A stretch of 64,000 nucleotides of DNA from assembly GCA_965279165.1 (NCBI GenBank), contig OZ257140.1:2046001-2110000 (forward strand). The letters are read 5' to 3'. Made by a program: the position numbers and the translations under genes. Within the stretch, counting starts at the first letter, position 1. Each line of letters starts with the position of its first letter. Below the pieces are notes generated by a model. That model worked only from the letters and a program-made list of their open reading frames with translations. It was not told where the DNA came from and searched no databases. The DNA is from JBAYIE01 sp965279165. GTDB lineage: Bacteria > Bacteroidota > Bacteroidia > UKL13-3. Below are positions 51,999 through 61,044 of this stretch, piece after piece.

Positions 51999-54059
51999 GT
52001 GAGAACAGCCGTTTTAAATAGCATCTTAAAGAATACACACCCACATCTTTTTTGGGTGTGTGTTCTTTTTATGCCGGTTTATGCAATGGCGCAGGTTAAA
52101 CAAGACAGCAGCAAAACGACTAATGAAATTAGTGAATTTGTGGTTACCGGACAGTATGGTGAAAACAGTTTAAAAAACTCTGTATACAAAGTTCGTCTGA
52201 TTGATCAGAACAGAATCCAGCGACAAGGAGCTGTAAATTTAAAGGACGTACTTTCAAACGAACTAAATATTCGTGTAAGCAACGATGGAGCGCTAGGTAG
52301 TGGCATGAGCATTCAAGGTATGAATGGCCAGAATGTTAAAATAATGATTGATGGCGTTCCGGTAATTGGTCGTGAAGGAGGTTCTATTGATTTAAACCAA
52401 ATAAACCTCAACAATATAGAAAGGGTTGAAATTGTTGAAGGACCAATGAGTGTGAATTATGGTACCGATGCACTTGGTGGTGTAGTAAATTTGATATCCA
52501 AAAAAAGTGATTCCAAAAAACTTTCGGCCGGAACAAATTTGTATTACGAATCAACCGGGAAGTTTAACGCAGGTATTAATACCGAATTTTCGAGCACAAA
52601 ATGGAATTTACAATTAAATGCTGCTCGCAATTATTTTGATGGCTACAACACGAAAGATTCGGGAAGGTATATGACCTGGAAGCCTTACACCCAATATTTT
52701 GGGGATGTAAATTTTGGCTATAAGTTTAAAACATCTTCTATACGTTTTCAGAATGGATTTTTTGATGAAAAAGTAACCGACCGCGATTCGGGAACCATTA
52801 CACCTTACTATGCCTATGCAATCGATCACTACTATTATACACGACGCATAACAAATTCGGTTTTTTATAACCGTAAGATTAATGAAGTTTTTGGTTTGGA
52901 TATTTTAGCTTCCTACAATTATTATCGAAGAATTAGCAAAACAGTGTCTAAAAATCTGGTAACTCTCGAAGAAAATCTAGTTCCATCAGACCAACAACAG
53001 GACACCACTTATTTTAATAATTTTATGAGCCGCGGAACACTCTCGGCAAATAGAAAAAACAAATCCTTTTCGTACCAAATCGGTTATGAAATAAATTATG
53101 AACAGAACAGAGGAAGTAAGATTGAAGGAGGCAAACAATCCATTGCCGACTATAATGCATTTGGCAGTTTGGAATGGCGATTGAATGAAAGGTTAATGGT
53201 AAAACCCGGTTTGCGTTTGATTTACAATTCTCAATTTGATGCCCCGCTCGCACCTTCCGTTAATTTAAAGTGGGATATCAGAGATAATATTGCATTAAGG
53301 GCTTCCTATGGTAAAGGATTTAGAGCACCATCGTTAAAAGAATTGTATCTGGTTTATGTAGACCCAAACCACAATGTTTTCGGAAATCCTGATCTTAAGG
53401 CGGAGCTTTCAAATAATTACCAACTTGCTGTTGGTTTCGAATGGCAAGCATCCAAACATGTGTTTCGGTTGGAGCCTTCTGCATATTATAATTATCTGTA
53501 TAATAAAATTGCATTGGTGCAATACCAACCTGCCGGCAACCAAGGTGCGGTTTATTATCAATATGGCAATGTAAATGAGTTTAACAGTACCGGATTAAAT
53601 TTAAATACAGAATACAGAACGCCACGTTATGCATTTGTATTAGGCTATGCATATACAGGTGTCAGAAATATTTTACCAACTGCACCAACTGCATCCTATT
53701 ATTTTTCGAATGAAGTACGTTTTAATTTTAATTATACATTTCCAAAACAACAGTTAAACTTGGCGTTATTTTATAAGTATAATGGCATGCAACAAATGCC
53801 ACAGTTAGATACCAAATCACAAGAAATTATACTTGGGTATATAGATGCTTACAGTTTGCTTGATGCAACTGCTTCTAAACATTTTTGGAACAAACGTTTT
53901 TCGTTAACAGCCGGAGTGAAAAATATTTTAGATATGCGCAATGTTTCGGCAAATATGGCATCGGGAGTACATTCTGATATTTCCAATTCGGCAATGGTTG
54001 GCATGGGACGAACTTTTTTTTGTAGCTTGATTTTTCAAATTGAATCTGTAAACAACTGA
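51999..54059 (+). CDS. TonB-dependent receptor, HmuR-like (haem type)
   Basis: A 686-residue receptor starting at GTG: signal peptide (about 1-32), plug domain (about 45-165: FVVTGQYGENS, NIRVSNDGALGSGMSIQGM, IMIDGVPVIGREGG, NIERVEIVEGPMSVNYGTDALGGVVN in parts) and a 22-strand-type barrel that includes GKGFRAPSLKELY (about 437). It lies between two HmuY-like genes, with the next start codon overlapping its stop (TGATG). The arrangement parallels the haem locus HmuY-HmuR of Porphyromonas; haem as ligand is an inference. Confidence 0.88.
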   Translation: MRTAVLNSILKNTHPHLFWVCVLFMPVYAMAQVKQDSSKTTNEISEFVVTGQYGENSLKNSVYKVRLIDQNRIQRQGAVNLKDVLSNELNIRVSNDGALGSGMSIQGMNGQNVKIMIDGVPVIGREGGSIDLNQINLNNIERVEIVEGPMSVNYGTDALGGVVNLISKKSDSKKLSAGTNLYYESTGKFNAGINTEFSSTKWNLQLNAARNYFDGYNTKDSGRYMTWKPYTQYFGDVNFGYKFKTSSIRFQNGFFDEKVTDRDSGTITPYYAYAIDHYYYTRRITNSVFYNRKINEVFGLDILASYNYYRRISKTVSKNLVTLEENLVPSDQQQDTTYFNNFMSRGTLSANRKNKSFSYQIGYEINYEQNRGSKIEGGKQSIADYNAFGSLEWRLNERLMVKPGLRLIYNSQFDAPLAPSVNLKWDIRDNIALRASYGKGFRAPSLKELYLVYVDPNHNVFGNPDLKAELSNNYQLAVGFEWQASKHVFRLEPSAYYNYLYNKIALVQYQPAGNQGAVYYQYGNVNEFNSTGLNLNTEYRTPRYAFVLGYAYTGVRNILPTAPTASYYFSNEVRFNFNYTFPKQQLNLALFYKYNGMQQMPQLDTKSQEIILGYIDAYSLLDATASKHFWNKRFSLTAGVKNILDMRNVSANMASGVHSDISNSAMVGMGRTFFCSLIFQIESVNN

Positions 54060-55069
54060 TGAAAATTAGTAACTTATATATCATAACAATTTTAACCTTG
54101 ATTTTCTCTTCTTGTGAAAAAGAGGAAAGTCCAATAGTATTACCGGAGAAGAACGATTCAGCATACTTGGTTACCGTTAATATGGGGGAGTATTACAAGC
54201 AAGAAGTTTTTGTAAATATTGAAACCGGCCAATCCTGGACAGCCGACAACGAATCTTGGGATTTGCAATTTGAATCGGATGCCGATGGGTACCTGGTTAA
54301 AATGAATGGCGGTAAACGGGTATTGATTGGAAGTGCAGGTACCGGCATGTTACAAAACCAAAATGGAATTCCGGTTAGATTGAGATGGGATAATTCATCC
54401 GGTATGCGCGATTCCATCGTATTGGGTCAATGGGCTGATCCGGTTACCAGAATTTCGAGAGACAGCGTGTATATAATTGATAGAGGTGAAGCTTGCAGCC
54501 CGAATGATAGATACTTTCAGTTTCAGATACGCAAAGTGGATCATTTGAAGTATATGATTCGTTATGCCGACATTGATGGAAATAATTTGAAGGATATCAA
54601 CGTGATGAAAAATCCGGATAAGCTGCATGTATATTTTACTTTTGCAAATGGGGGTAATACCTTGGATTTTGAACCCAACAAAAGCGACTGGCATTTTTGT
54701 TTTTTAAGGTACCGCTGGATTTATTATGAATTTAATCCTCCGTTATTGTATAGCGTTTGCGGGGTACATATTAATACGAGCAAAATAGAAGTAGCAGTAG
54801 ATAGTACGATGCAATACAATGCTATTTTGCGTTCGCATGTTACCGGATTGCATTATACCGATGTAAGAGATGTGGTTGGGTTCGATTGGAAGGTGCCAGA
54901 TTTTTCTTCTCCAACCGGAGTAAAATACAATGCACGTAAATACGTAAATTATATTGTTCGCGAAAAACACGACTACTCTAAATGGTTTAAATTGCATTTT
55001 ATCGGATTCTACAACCAAACTGGCATAAAAGGTACGCCTCAGTTTGAGGTGGAGAAGTTGGTATATTGA
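54059..55069 (+). CDS. HmuY family lipoprotein
   Basis: A 336-residue protein with a lipobox (IFSSCEKEE, Cys at about 19). The HmuY fold is marked by VFVNIETGQSWTADNESWDLQFESDADGYLVKMNGG (in parts, about 50-85), and a second W-rich part PNKSDWHFCFLRYRWIYYEFN (about 203) follows. HmuY proteins bind haem at the surface and pass it to a TonB receptor. It is translationally coupled to the receptor gene. A duplicated copy of its last 19 codons lies at 58264-58323. Confidence 0.85.
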   Translation: MKISNLYIITILTLIFSSCEKEESPIVLPEKNDSAYLVTVNMGEYYKQEVFVNIETGQSWTADNESWDLQFESDADGYLVKMNGGKRVLIGSAGTGMLQNQNGIPVRLRWDNSSGMRDSIVLGQWADPVTRISRDSVYIIDRGEACSPNDRYFQFQIRKVDHLKYMIRYADIDGNNLKDINVMKNPDKLHVYFTFANGGNTLDFEPNKSDWHFCFLRYRWIYYEFNPPLLYSVCGVHINTSKIEVAVDSTMQYNAILRSHVTGLHYTDVRDVVGFDWKVPDFSSPTGVKYNARKYVNYIVREKHDYSKWFKLHFIGFYNQTGIKGTPQFEVEKLVY

Positions 55070-55078
55070 GGTTGTCTC

Positions 55079-57994
55079 TCATCTTAGTAACATGATACTG
55101 CCTCTATCCGTAATTTTTTGGCCGCACAAACTTTCGCCATTTAAAACATAAAAATACACGCCTTCAGTTAAACTTTCGCCTGATTCAGTTTTTCCGTTCC
55201 AGCATTCCGATTCAGAATTAGTTGTAAATACCACTGTTCCCCATCGGTTTAAAATAGTAAGGTTTACGCTACTAAATTCTGTAACAGAGGTAGCCCAAAT
55301 GCATTCATTCAACCCATCATTATTCGGTGTAAAAACATTTGGCAAAGGATTAATTTTCTCTTCCTTATTAACTAATACCTCGATGCTGTCTAAAGTTGCA
55401 CAACCTAGAGAGTTGGTTGCAACAACAAAATATAAAGTACTTGTATCTGGATTTACAGTCGGACTACTTGAATGAATATTATTAACCGTATTTACAGGAG
55501 ACCATTGATAGTTAAAGTTACCGGTTACCGTTAGTATTGCACTAGTGGATTCACAAGTAACATCATTAGATTTTGAAATATTTATAGAAATAGGATCAAC
55601 TTTAAGTTGAATGGCTATAATACTGTCACAACCTTTCATATTAGTAACTGTATCATAATAATTGCCGGAAACTTTATAAATAAATTTATTACTTGGAGAA
55701 ATAAATGAATCACAAACTTCCGGATTGATTATTGAAGTAGACTTCATAAGATCAAATTTGATGCTCAAGATGCTATCACATCCAACCGGTGTTTGCAATG
55801 TATCGAGATAGGTTCCGCTCTCATTCCAAATGTATAGACCACTCGGACTATTTATAGCATTACAATTAGAGGTGTCGAAGGAAAAAATTATAAACTTTCT
55901 TTTAGCTTGAATCTTGAGAATACTATCACAACCAAAATAATTAATAAGTGTATCATATATAATAGAGTCTTTCGTGATACTATACTTTCCACTTGGACTA
56001 ACATAAGTGCCACAATACAATGTATCAATCATGCTCGATGAATTCAGAATAGTAACTTTTATACTCATAATACTGTCACAACCGTTTAAATTAATAATAG
56101 TATCTTGAATCGTAGTATCCTTTGTTACTGTATATTTTCCACTTGGACTTATGTAACTAGCGCAAACCGAAGTGTCAATTTTACTTCCTGATTTAAGCAC
56201 CTTCAATTTAATTATTAATATACTATCACAGCCATTTATATCAGATATAGTATCTAAATAAATGCCGGTTGAATCATATAAATATTTGCCACTATTTGAA
56301 ATCATTGAATAGCAAACATTTGTATCCACCAAATTTAAATGGCCAGTTATCAATACGAATGGGTTTCTAAGTGGTACTTGGGAAGCGTCAAGTTTTTTAT
56401 TGCAAGTTATATATAGGGTATCTGATAATCCACCTGTTAAATATGCCTTGCCATTTGGATCTACAAATGGATTCTGAATACGCAAATATTGATCTCCAAA
56501 GAAAAAAAGACCTAAACCAAAGTAATCAGGAGTGGAACATTTAATAACTTCTGATAACAAACAACGGTTCAAAGAATCAAAGCTTGCTAAAAAAAACCTA
56601 GGAGAAGCCCCCAAAAGGTCTATTTTAAATTTATAGTTACCCAATGTTATCTGCTGTTGACCTGATCCAGTGGCACTACCAATCAATAAAAAGCCCTTAG
56701 TTTTTGGATTGAAAGCTAATCCTATCAATTGGCAGCCTTTCTGCGCACCTCCAAAAGTTTCATTCCAAATGATTTCTCCAAATCTATTCAGTCTTGCATT
56801 AAAGATATCTGTATATGTAGCTGGGTAAATGTTAATCGGGTTCTTAAATTGGAATCCAGAAGGGTAGAAACTAAACCCAATAAGCAATTCAAAGTTGCTT
56901 TTATCGAAGTCGAGTTTGTAATCTGATGGCTCTATTGCACCATTCCCAATGATTTTAACCCATTCGACGCTGTCCATTGAATTTAACTTAAACAAAATAA
57001 CTGTTATTCCTGAATCAACAGGTGTGGATACCAATCCTTTAATTGTGTCTTTTTCATTAAGTCTAATACTGGCGATAGTATATCTATTAGTACCATCAGA
57101 TATAGATTGGAAAGTTCGAATATTATCAGCCGAATCATTTTTCAATAATCTTATTGGAGATACTGTTCTTACTATAACTCCGGTAGTATTGAATCTTAAT
57201 TGGATATCCTTTCCATTAGGTTTTAAGTATGTAATATTTCCATTGACACCAACCAGTTCAAGGCTGTCTGTTGGCTTAAGTGCGTCTTTAAATAAATCAA
57301 TATTTACAGTACTCTCATAAAAGTTATCAATGGCAAGCGTAGTACCAAGTTTGGTGTTATCAGCATTAGCCCATAATGGAAGAGTTGGCCAATTAGGCGA
57401 TATATTGGTAATTCGGGAAATGGAATTAACCCACTCAAATTTCCCATTTTCATCAATTTTACACAATAGTAAGAAAGTTGAATCCCTGCTTAATGGTGTA
57501 TAAATCCTTTTAAAATTGAATCCATTCGCATCTATCAAATCGAGCGAGTCTACAAAACTTAATGTACTCCAAATCATATGATTGTTGTAGCCTGAAGGTT
57601 TCAGAATCATATTGCTCTTGATTATACAATTTGGTGCAGATTTATATAAAGCAATTAGATAGTGAAACAAGTATCGATTTAAACTATCATATTTAATAAC
57701 AACAATACTGTGAGAACACATTGAAGAATTTTGGGTTCGCCCATCAACATAAATCGGAAAGCCTGCGCTATCAATAGTAAAATTAGCCTTAAAGCCAAAG
57801 GAGGTATAGCGAGCACCTGATTCTTCTACAACAGTTTGTTGTCCGTTACCACCTTGTATAAACGCATCATACTTATAACCGTCACGAATAATCTGTGCAT
57901 TAACCGTATCCAGTATGAGGCTTAAACCTAAGATTACATAAGAACAACTCCTAATTATATTCACACTATTGCAGTTAATTGCACAACTATTCAA
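55079..57994 (-). CDS. large secreted protein with T9SS type B (CHU_C) C-terminal domain
   Basis: A 971-residue protein starting at TTG, with a signal peptide (ends DTVNAQ). The large N-terminal half (about 40-540) resembles SBBP/beta-propeller-like adhesins. Five repeats follow of about 48 residues each (about 560-800), each ending G-C-D-S-I-x-x-I-x, then a PKD/Ig-like module (CESTSAILTVTGNFNYQWSP, in parts) and the CHU_C gliding-motility-type domain (LPNVFTPNNDGLNECIW ... NRWGTVVF ... GVYFYVLNGESL). It is probably a surface adhesin exported by T9SS. It lies opposite the haem genes and separates hmuY from a copy of its 3' end. Confidence 0.85.
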   Translation of the reverse strand: MNSCAINCNSVNIIRSCSYVILGLSLILDTVNAQIIRDGYKYDAFIQGGNGQQTVVEESGARYTSFGFKANFTIDSAGFPIYVDGRTQNSSMCSHSIVVIKYDSLNRYLFHYLIALYKSAPNCIIKSNMILKPSGYNNHMIWSTLSFVDSLDLIDANGFNFKRIYTPLSRDSTFLLLCKIDENGKFEWVNSISRITNISPNWPTLPLWANADNTKLGTTLAIDNFYESTVNIDLFKDALKPTDSLELVGVNGNITYLKPNGKDIQLRFNTTGVIVRTVSPIRLLKNDSADNIRTFQSISDGTNRYTIASIRLNEKDTIKGLVSTPVDSGITVILFKLNSMDSVEWVKIIGNGAIEPSDYKLDFDKSNFELLIGFSFYPSGFQFKNPINIYPATYTDIFNARLNRFGEIIWNETFGGAQKGCQLIGLAFNPKTKGFLLIGSATGSGQQQITLGNYKFKIDLLGASPRFFLASFDSLNRCLLSEVIKCSTPDYFGLGLFFFGDQYLRIQNPFVDPNGKAYLTGGLSDTLYITCNKKLDASQVPLRNPFVLITGHLNLVDTNVCYSMISNSGKYLYDSTGIYLDTISDINGCDSILIIKLKVLKSGSKIDTSVCASYISPSGKYTVTKDTTIQDTIINLNGCDSIMSIKVTILNSSSMIDTLYCGTYVSPSGKYSITKDSIIYDTLINYFGCDSILKIQAKRKFIIFSFDTSNCNAINSPSGLYIWNESGTYLDTLQTPVGCDSILSIKFDLMKSTSIINPEVCDSFISPSNKFIYKVSGNYYDTVTNMKGCDSIIAIQLKVDPISINISKSNDVTCESTSAILTVTGNFNYQWSPVNTVNNIHSSSPTVNPDTSTLYFVVATNSLGCATLDSIEVLVNKEEKINPLPNVFTPNNDGLNECIWATSVTEFSSVNLTILNRWGTVVFTTNSESECWNGKTESGESLTEGVYFYVLNGESLCGQKITDRGSIMLLR

Positions 57995-58056
57995 GAATAA
58001 ATTACTATATGCAATTTAGTGATAAAAATTGATAGGTTAATATGCTGATTCACTTG

Positions 58057-58260
58057 TCAATAAAAAAAGTATTTCTTCATAATTTTTACTGTTTGTATTT
58101 TACCACTAGTCAAATTTAATTGAACAAAATAAATCTCAAATGGAAGATCCGCTATGTGAATCTCATTGTTATTTACACCAACCTTTTTATCTTTTCATAC
58201 TACGTTGTCATAAATATCTATTGAACTTATGATTATATCTTTAACAATAAGACGCATTAA
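58057..58260 (-). pseudogene. Remnant of a T9SS type A sorting domain
   Basis: Reading minus-strand codons from 58257, the frame gives RLIVKDIIISSIDIYDNVV, then an in-frame TGA. After that come KDKKVGVNNNEIHIADLP and FEIYFVQLNLTSGKIQTVKI, ending MKKYFFY with TGA at 58057-58059. The order strand - I-DLP-xIYFVQL - K-I is that of a type A T9SS tail. The N-terminal bulk of the protein is gone and a stop interrupts the rest, so it is a decayed gene end. Confidence 0.7.
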
Positions 58261-58263
58261 ATA

Positions 58264-58323
58264 TACAACCAAAGTGGCATAAAAGGTACCCCACAGTTTG
58301 AAGAGGAGAAGTTGGTTTATTAG
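58264..58323 (+). pseudogene. Duplicated 3' end of the HmuY gene
   Basis: YNQSGIKGTPQFEEEKLVY followed by a stop is almost the same as YNQTGIKGTPQFEVEKLVY at the end of the HmuY gene (55013-55069), with high identity at DNA level. No upstream part of the gene is present. It marks the far end of a duplication into which the type B protein was placed or which has since been cut down. Confidence 0.85.
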
Positions 58324-58413
58324 TTCTAGAATTTACTTTATATCTACTGATAACATTTCCCTAATATTTCTTAATTTCGATTGCAGAATTATATTTCTTC
58401 TTATTCTGTAGTC

Positions 58414-59757
58414 ATGAAAATTCAAACCACCAAAATTCGCTCCTTTTTAAACGATGGCATTTGGCAACTTAAGCTAAACGAATACCCGCGTTGGCAACGT
58501 AGCTTTATAAAATTACTTCGTATTGTTATCCTTTCCATAAGAGATTACACACGCAAGCAATTGGTATTACGCGCCACAGCATTAACCTTATTTTCGCTCA
58601 TGTCGATTGTGCCGGTTATTGCCATGATTTTTGGTATTGCTACCGGTTTTGGATTGGAAACGTATTTAACGGATCAGCTGAATCATGCCTTTGCAAACCA
58701 ACCCGAAATATTAAGCAACCTATTAAACTATGTACACAATTTATTGGGTCGTTCAAAAGGAGGTTTAATTGCAGGACTCGGATTTGCATTATTGATCTGG
58801 GCAGTTTTGCAAGTATTGGGTAATATCGAAAATGCCTTTAATTCGATATGGTATGTAACGGTTTCGCGCACCTGGTCGAGAAAATTTACCGATTATTTAT
58901 CCATTATGCTAATTGCTCCCTTGTTTATTATTGTTTCGGGAGCTGCCAATATTTTTATCACCACACAACTAAAAAATTTCGCACTCGATATTGCATTTCT
59001 TGGCGAGATTATTACCGATATAATTATCATCTCCATTAAATTTATTCCGTATTTAAGCACCATTTTTTCTTTCTTTTTGTTGTACCTTGTTTTGCCAAAT
59101 ACGAGGGTTAAGCCACGCTCTGCCTTGTATGCCGGTATTGTAGCCGGTATTGTATTTCAGATTTTTCAATGGGCATATATCGAATTTCAATATGGTGTTT
59201 CGAGTTATAATGCCATCTATGGAAGTTTTGCCTCCATTCCGTTATTTATTACTTGGTTGCAGTTTAGTTGGATTATAGTTTTGGTTGGTGCCGAAGTTTC
59301 TTATTCGGTTCAAAATATCCAAGACTTTGAAGCCGAACACCAAAATAAAGGAATCAGCCACAAACAACGAATGCTTTATAGCATCAATATTCTTTACCAT
59401 ATTGCTTGGCGTTTTAAAGAAGCTAAGAATCCACTCGACCTAGCTGAAATTGCCGCCAGAATTGAGATTCCGATAAAGCTTTGTAAAACACTTTTGCAAC
59501 ACATGCAAAAATGCGACTTGATTGAACAAACTTTCGACCGCCATAAAAAAGAAACCTGCTATGTACCTGCACTCGATTTATCGCATCTAAATATTGGGTA
59601 TATTATCGAACGACTCGAATCAATTGGTGCAACAAAGGTGGATATGGAATCGAACCAAGCTTATGGTGCCATAAAATTTCACTACGACAAAATGGAAGCA
59701 GCGATGTTTACGAGTGAGTACAATAAGAATATACTTGATTTGAAAGAGGAGTTATAA
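58414..59757 (+). CDS. YihY/virulence factor BrkB family membrane protein
   Basis: A 447-residue protein with six transmembrane helices in the N-terminal 300 residues, typical of the YihY/BrkB (formerly RNase BN-like) family: RATALTLFSLMSIVPVIAMIFG near 60, AVLQVLGNIENAFNSIW near 137, GASYNAIYGSF-type motif SSYNAIYGSFASIPLFITWLQ near 268. A cytosolic winged-helix-like tail follows. I chose ATG 58414; a TTG at 58381 is possible. Function is unknown, possibly transport of envelope material. Confidence 0.85.
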   Translation: MKIQTTKIRSFLNDGIWQLKLNEYPRWQRSFIKLLRIVILSIRDYTRKQLVLRATALTLFSLMSIVPVIAMIFGIATGFGLETYLTDQLNHAFANQPEILSNLLNYVHNLLGRSKGGLIAGLGFALLIWAVLQVLGNIENAFNSIWYVTVSRTWSRKFTDYLSIMLIAPLFIIVSGAANIFITTQLKNFALDIAFLGEIITDIIIISIKFIPYLSTIFSFFLLYLVLPNTRVKPRSALYAGIVAGIVFQIFQWAYIEFQYGVSSYNAIYGSFASIPLFITWLQFSWIIVLVGAEVSYSVQNIQDFEAEHQNKGISHKQRMLYSINILYHIAWRFKEAKNPLDLAEIAARIEIPIKLCKTLLQHMQKCDLIEQTFDRHKKETCYVPALDLSHLNIGYIIERLESIGATKVDMESNQAYGAIKFHYDKMEAAMFTSEYNKNILDLKEEL

Positions 59758-60005
59758 GTTATAAGATGTGAGTTATAAGATATGAGTTGGGGATTTCAAA
59801 AAGCAGGTTGGTTTTGTTGTAATTTAGTTGTGTTTAAGGAAAGGCAGGAGGCAAGAGGAAGTCATTGGTCATTGGTCAGTTGTCCATACTGTCATTCGAC
59901 TTTGGACTGAACGCTTTGGACCTTGGACAGAAAGCATTTCATTTAAACCTAAAATGTTATTTGGCACCTTACTTCAACACCTCAACACCTTAACACCTCA
60001 ACACA
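59756..60005 (+). repeat. Intergenic repeat mosaic, copy 2
   Basis: Contains the blocks of copy 1 in the same order: ATAAGATATGAGTTGGGG (about 59775-59792), GGCAGGAGGCAAGAGGAA (59842-59859) and the CTTCAACACCTCAACAC tandem (59972-60004). An extra block of TCATTGG and TTTGGAC-type repeats (about 59861-59935) is found between them. No gene is present in the gap of 255 bp. Confidence 0.75.
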
Positions 60006-60012
60006 TCTTCCC

Positions 60013-60573
60013 ATGATTCAACCACACGAAGTTCTATTTGGCTATTCGATTGGCATTTTTCCGATGGCACACCCTGAGGAAGAGAATGCGTTGTATTGGT
60101 ATGAACCGGAAATGCGGGGAATAATTCCATTGGATAATTTAAAGATTAGTAAATCGTTGCAACAAACCATTCGCTCCGGTAAATTTCATATTACATTTAA
60201 TACAGATTTCGAAGCGGTGATTCGTGCATGCAGCCAACGTGACGATACATGGATTTCGGAAGAGATTATAGAAGTGTATTGTACGTTGCACGAAATGGGT
60301 CATGCCTACAGTTTCGAAACCCGAAATAAGGAAGGTAAATTGGTTGGGGGCTTATATGGTATTGCCATGGGTAAAGCATTTTTTGGCGAATCGATGTTTC
60401 ATACCGAGACAGATGCGTCGAAAGTGGCTTTAGTAGAATTGGTAAATTGGATGAAGGAAACCGGAATGATTTTGTTGGATACACAATATTTAAATGATCA
60501 TTTACAATCGTTAGGAGGAATGGAAATAACAAAAGAAGAATATAAGAATCGTTTGCGGGAGGCTTTAAAATAA
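60013..60573 (+). CDS. aat: leucyl/phenylalanyl-tRNA--protein transferase
   Basis: Adds Leu or Phe to N-terminal Arg/Lys of proteins to mark them for ClpS-ClpAP degradation (N-end rule). The 186-residue protein is a little shorter than the usual 200-240 but covers the family: GYSIGIFPMAHP (about 10), WYEPEMRGIIPL (about 30), ETRNKEGKLVGGLYGIAMGKAFFGESMFH (about 96-124, in parts) and LLDTQYLNDHLQSLGG (about 155). The start ATG follows the repeat mosaic. Confidence 0.92.
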   Translation: MIQPHEVLFGYSIGIFPMAHPEEENALYWYEPEMRGIIPLDNLKISKSLQQTIRSGKFHITFNTDFEAVIRACSQRDDTWISEEIIEVYCTLHEMGHAYSFETRNKEGKLVGGLYGIAMGKAFFGESMFHTETDASKVALVELVNWMKETGMILLDTQYLNDHLQSLGGMEITKEEYKNRLREALK

Positions 60574-60574
60574 A

Positions 60575-60603
60575 AAAACCCGTACAGATACTGCACGGGT
60601 TTT
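60575..60603. terminator. Bidirectional terminator between aat and rpsT
   Basis: AAAACCCGT pairs with ACGGGTTTT around an 11-nt loop, with A and T tails either side. It lies between two convergent genes and can serve both. Confidence 0.85.
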
Positions 60604-60622
60604 AATAAAGTTATCGAAAAAA

Positions 60623-60949
60623 TTACTTTTTCTTTTTGATAGATTTTTTAACTGCTACTTTCTTCACTTTCTCAACCTTCTCAACTTTTACTGCAGTGCT
60701 GATTTTCTTTACCACTTTAGCAAGTTTCGATTTTTGGTTTGCAGCTTTGTTTTTGTGTATTACGTTTTTCTTAGCCAGTTTGTCCAGCATCGAAGAAACT
60801 TTGGTAAATAATTCACCTGCTTCCTTCGCATCTTCAGTAGTACGTAAGTTCTTTGTTACAGTTCTTACAGTTTTAGCTTGGTATCTGTTTCTTAAACGTT
60901 TGGTTGCGTTATTACGGATACGTTTTTCAGCTGATTTATGGTTTGCCAT
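60623..60949 (-). CDS. rpsT: 30S ribosomal protein S20 with extended basic tail
   Basis: The 108-residue protein begins MANHKSAEKRIRNNATKRLRN, the classic S20 N-terminus that binds 16S rRNA, with the LDKLAKKNVIHKNKAANQKSKL core (about 55-76, in parts). Bacterial S20 is usually about 85-90 residues; here roughly 25 extra residues form a Lys/Val-rich tail (VKVEKVEKVKKVAVKK type repeats). It has a strong promoter and a terminator, as expected for a ribosomal gene. Confidence 0.95.
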   Translation of the reverse strand: MANHKSAEKRIRNNATKRLRNRYQAKTVRTVTKNLRTTEDAKEAGELFTKVSSMLDKLAKKNVIHKNKAANQKSKLAKVVKKISTAVKVEKVEKVKKVAVKKSIKKKK

Positions 60950-60993
60950 TCTCTTAAATAATTATCTTTTATATCCTTTTCAAAAAAGGACTG

Positions 60994-61023
60994 CAAATAT
61001 AAGGTTATGAATTCAAAATCAAA
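60994..61023 (-). promoter_or_regulatory. Promoter of rpsT
   Basis: On the minus strand TTTG (61020-61023), an 18-nt spacer and TATATTTG (60994-61001) form an ideal Bacteroidota promoter about 45 nt upstream of the rpsT start codon. Confidence 0.75.
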
Positions 61024-61044
61024 GTTTTCAATGAAAAAATGCCA

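Noticed and set aside
60636..61010. 124-codon frame antisense to rpsT
   Set aside because: It is the complement of a Lys-rich ribosomal protein, giving an artificial Phe-rich product.
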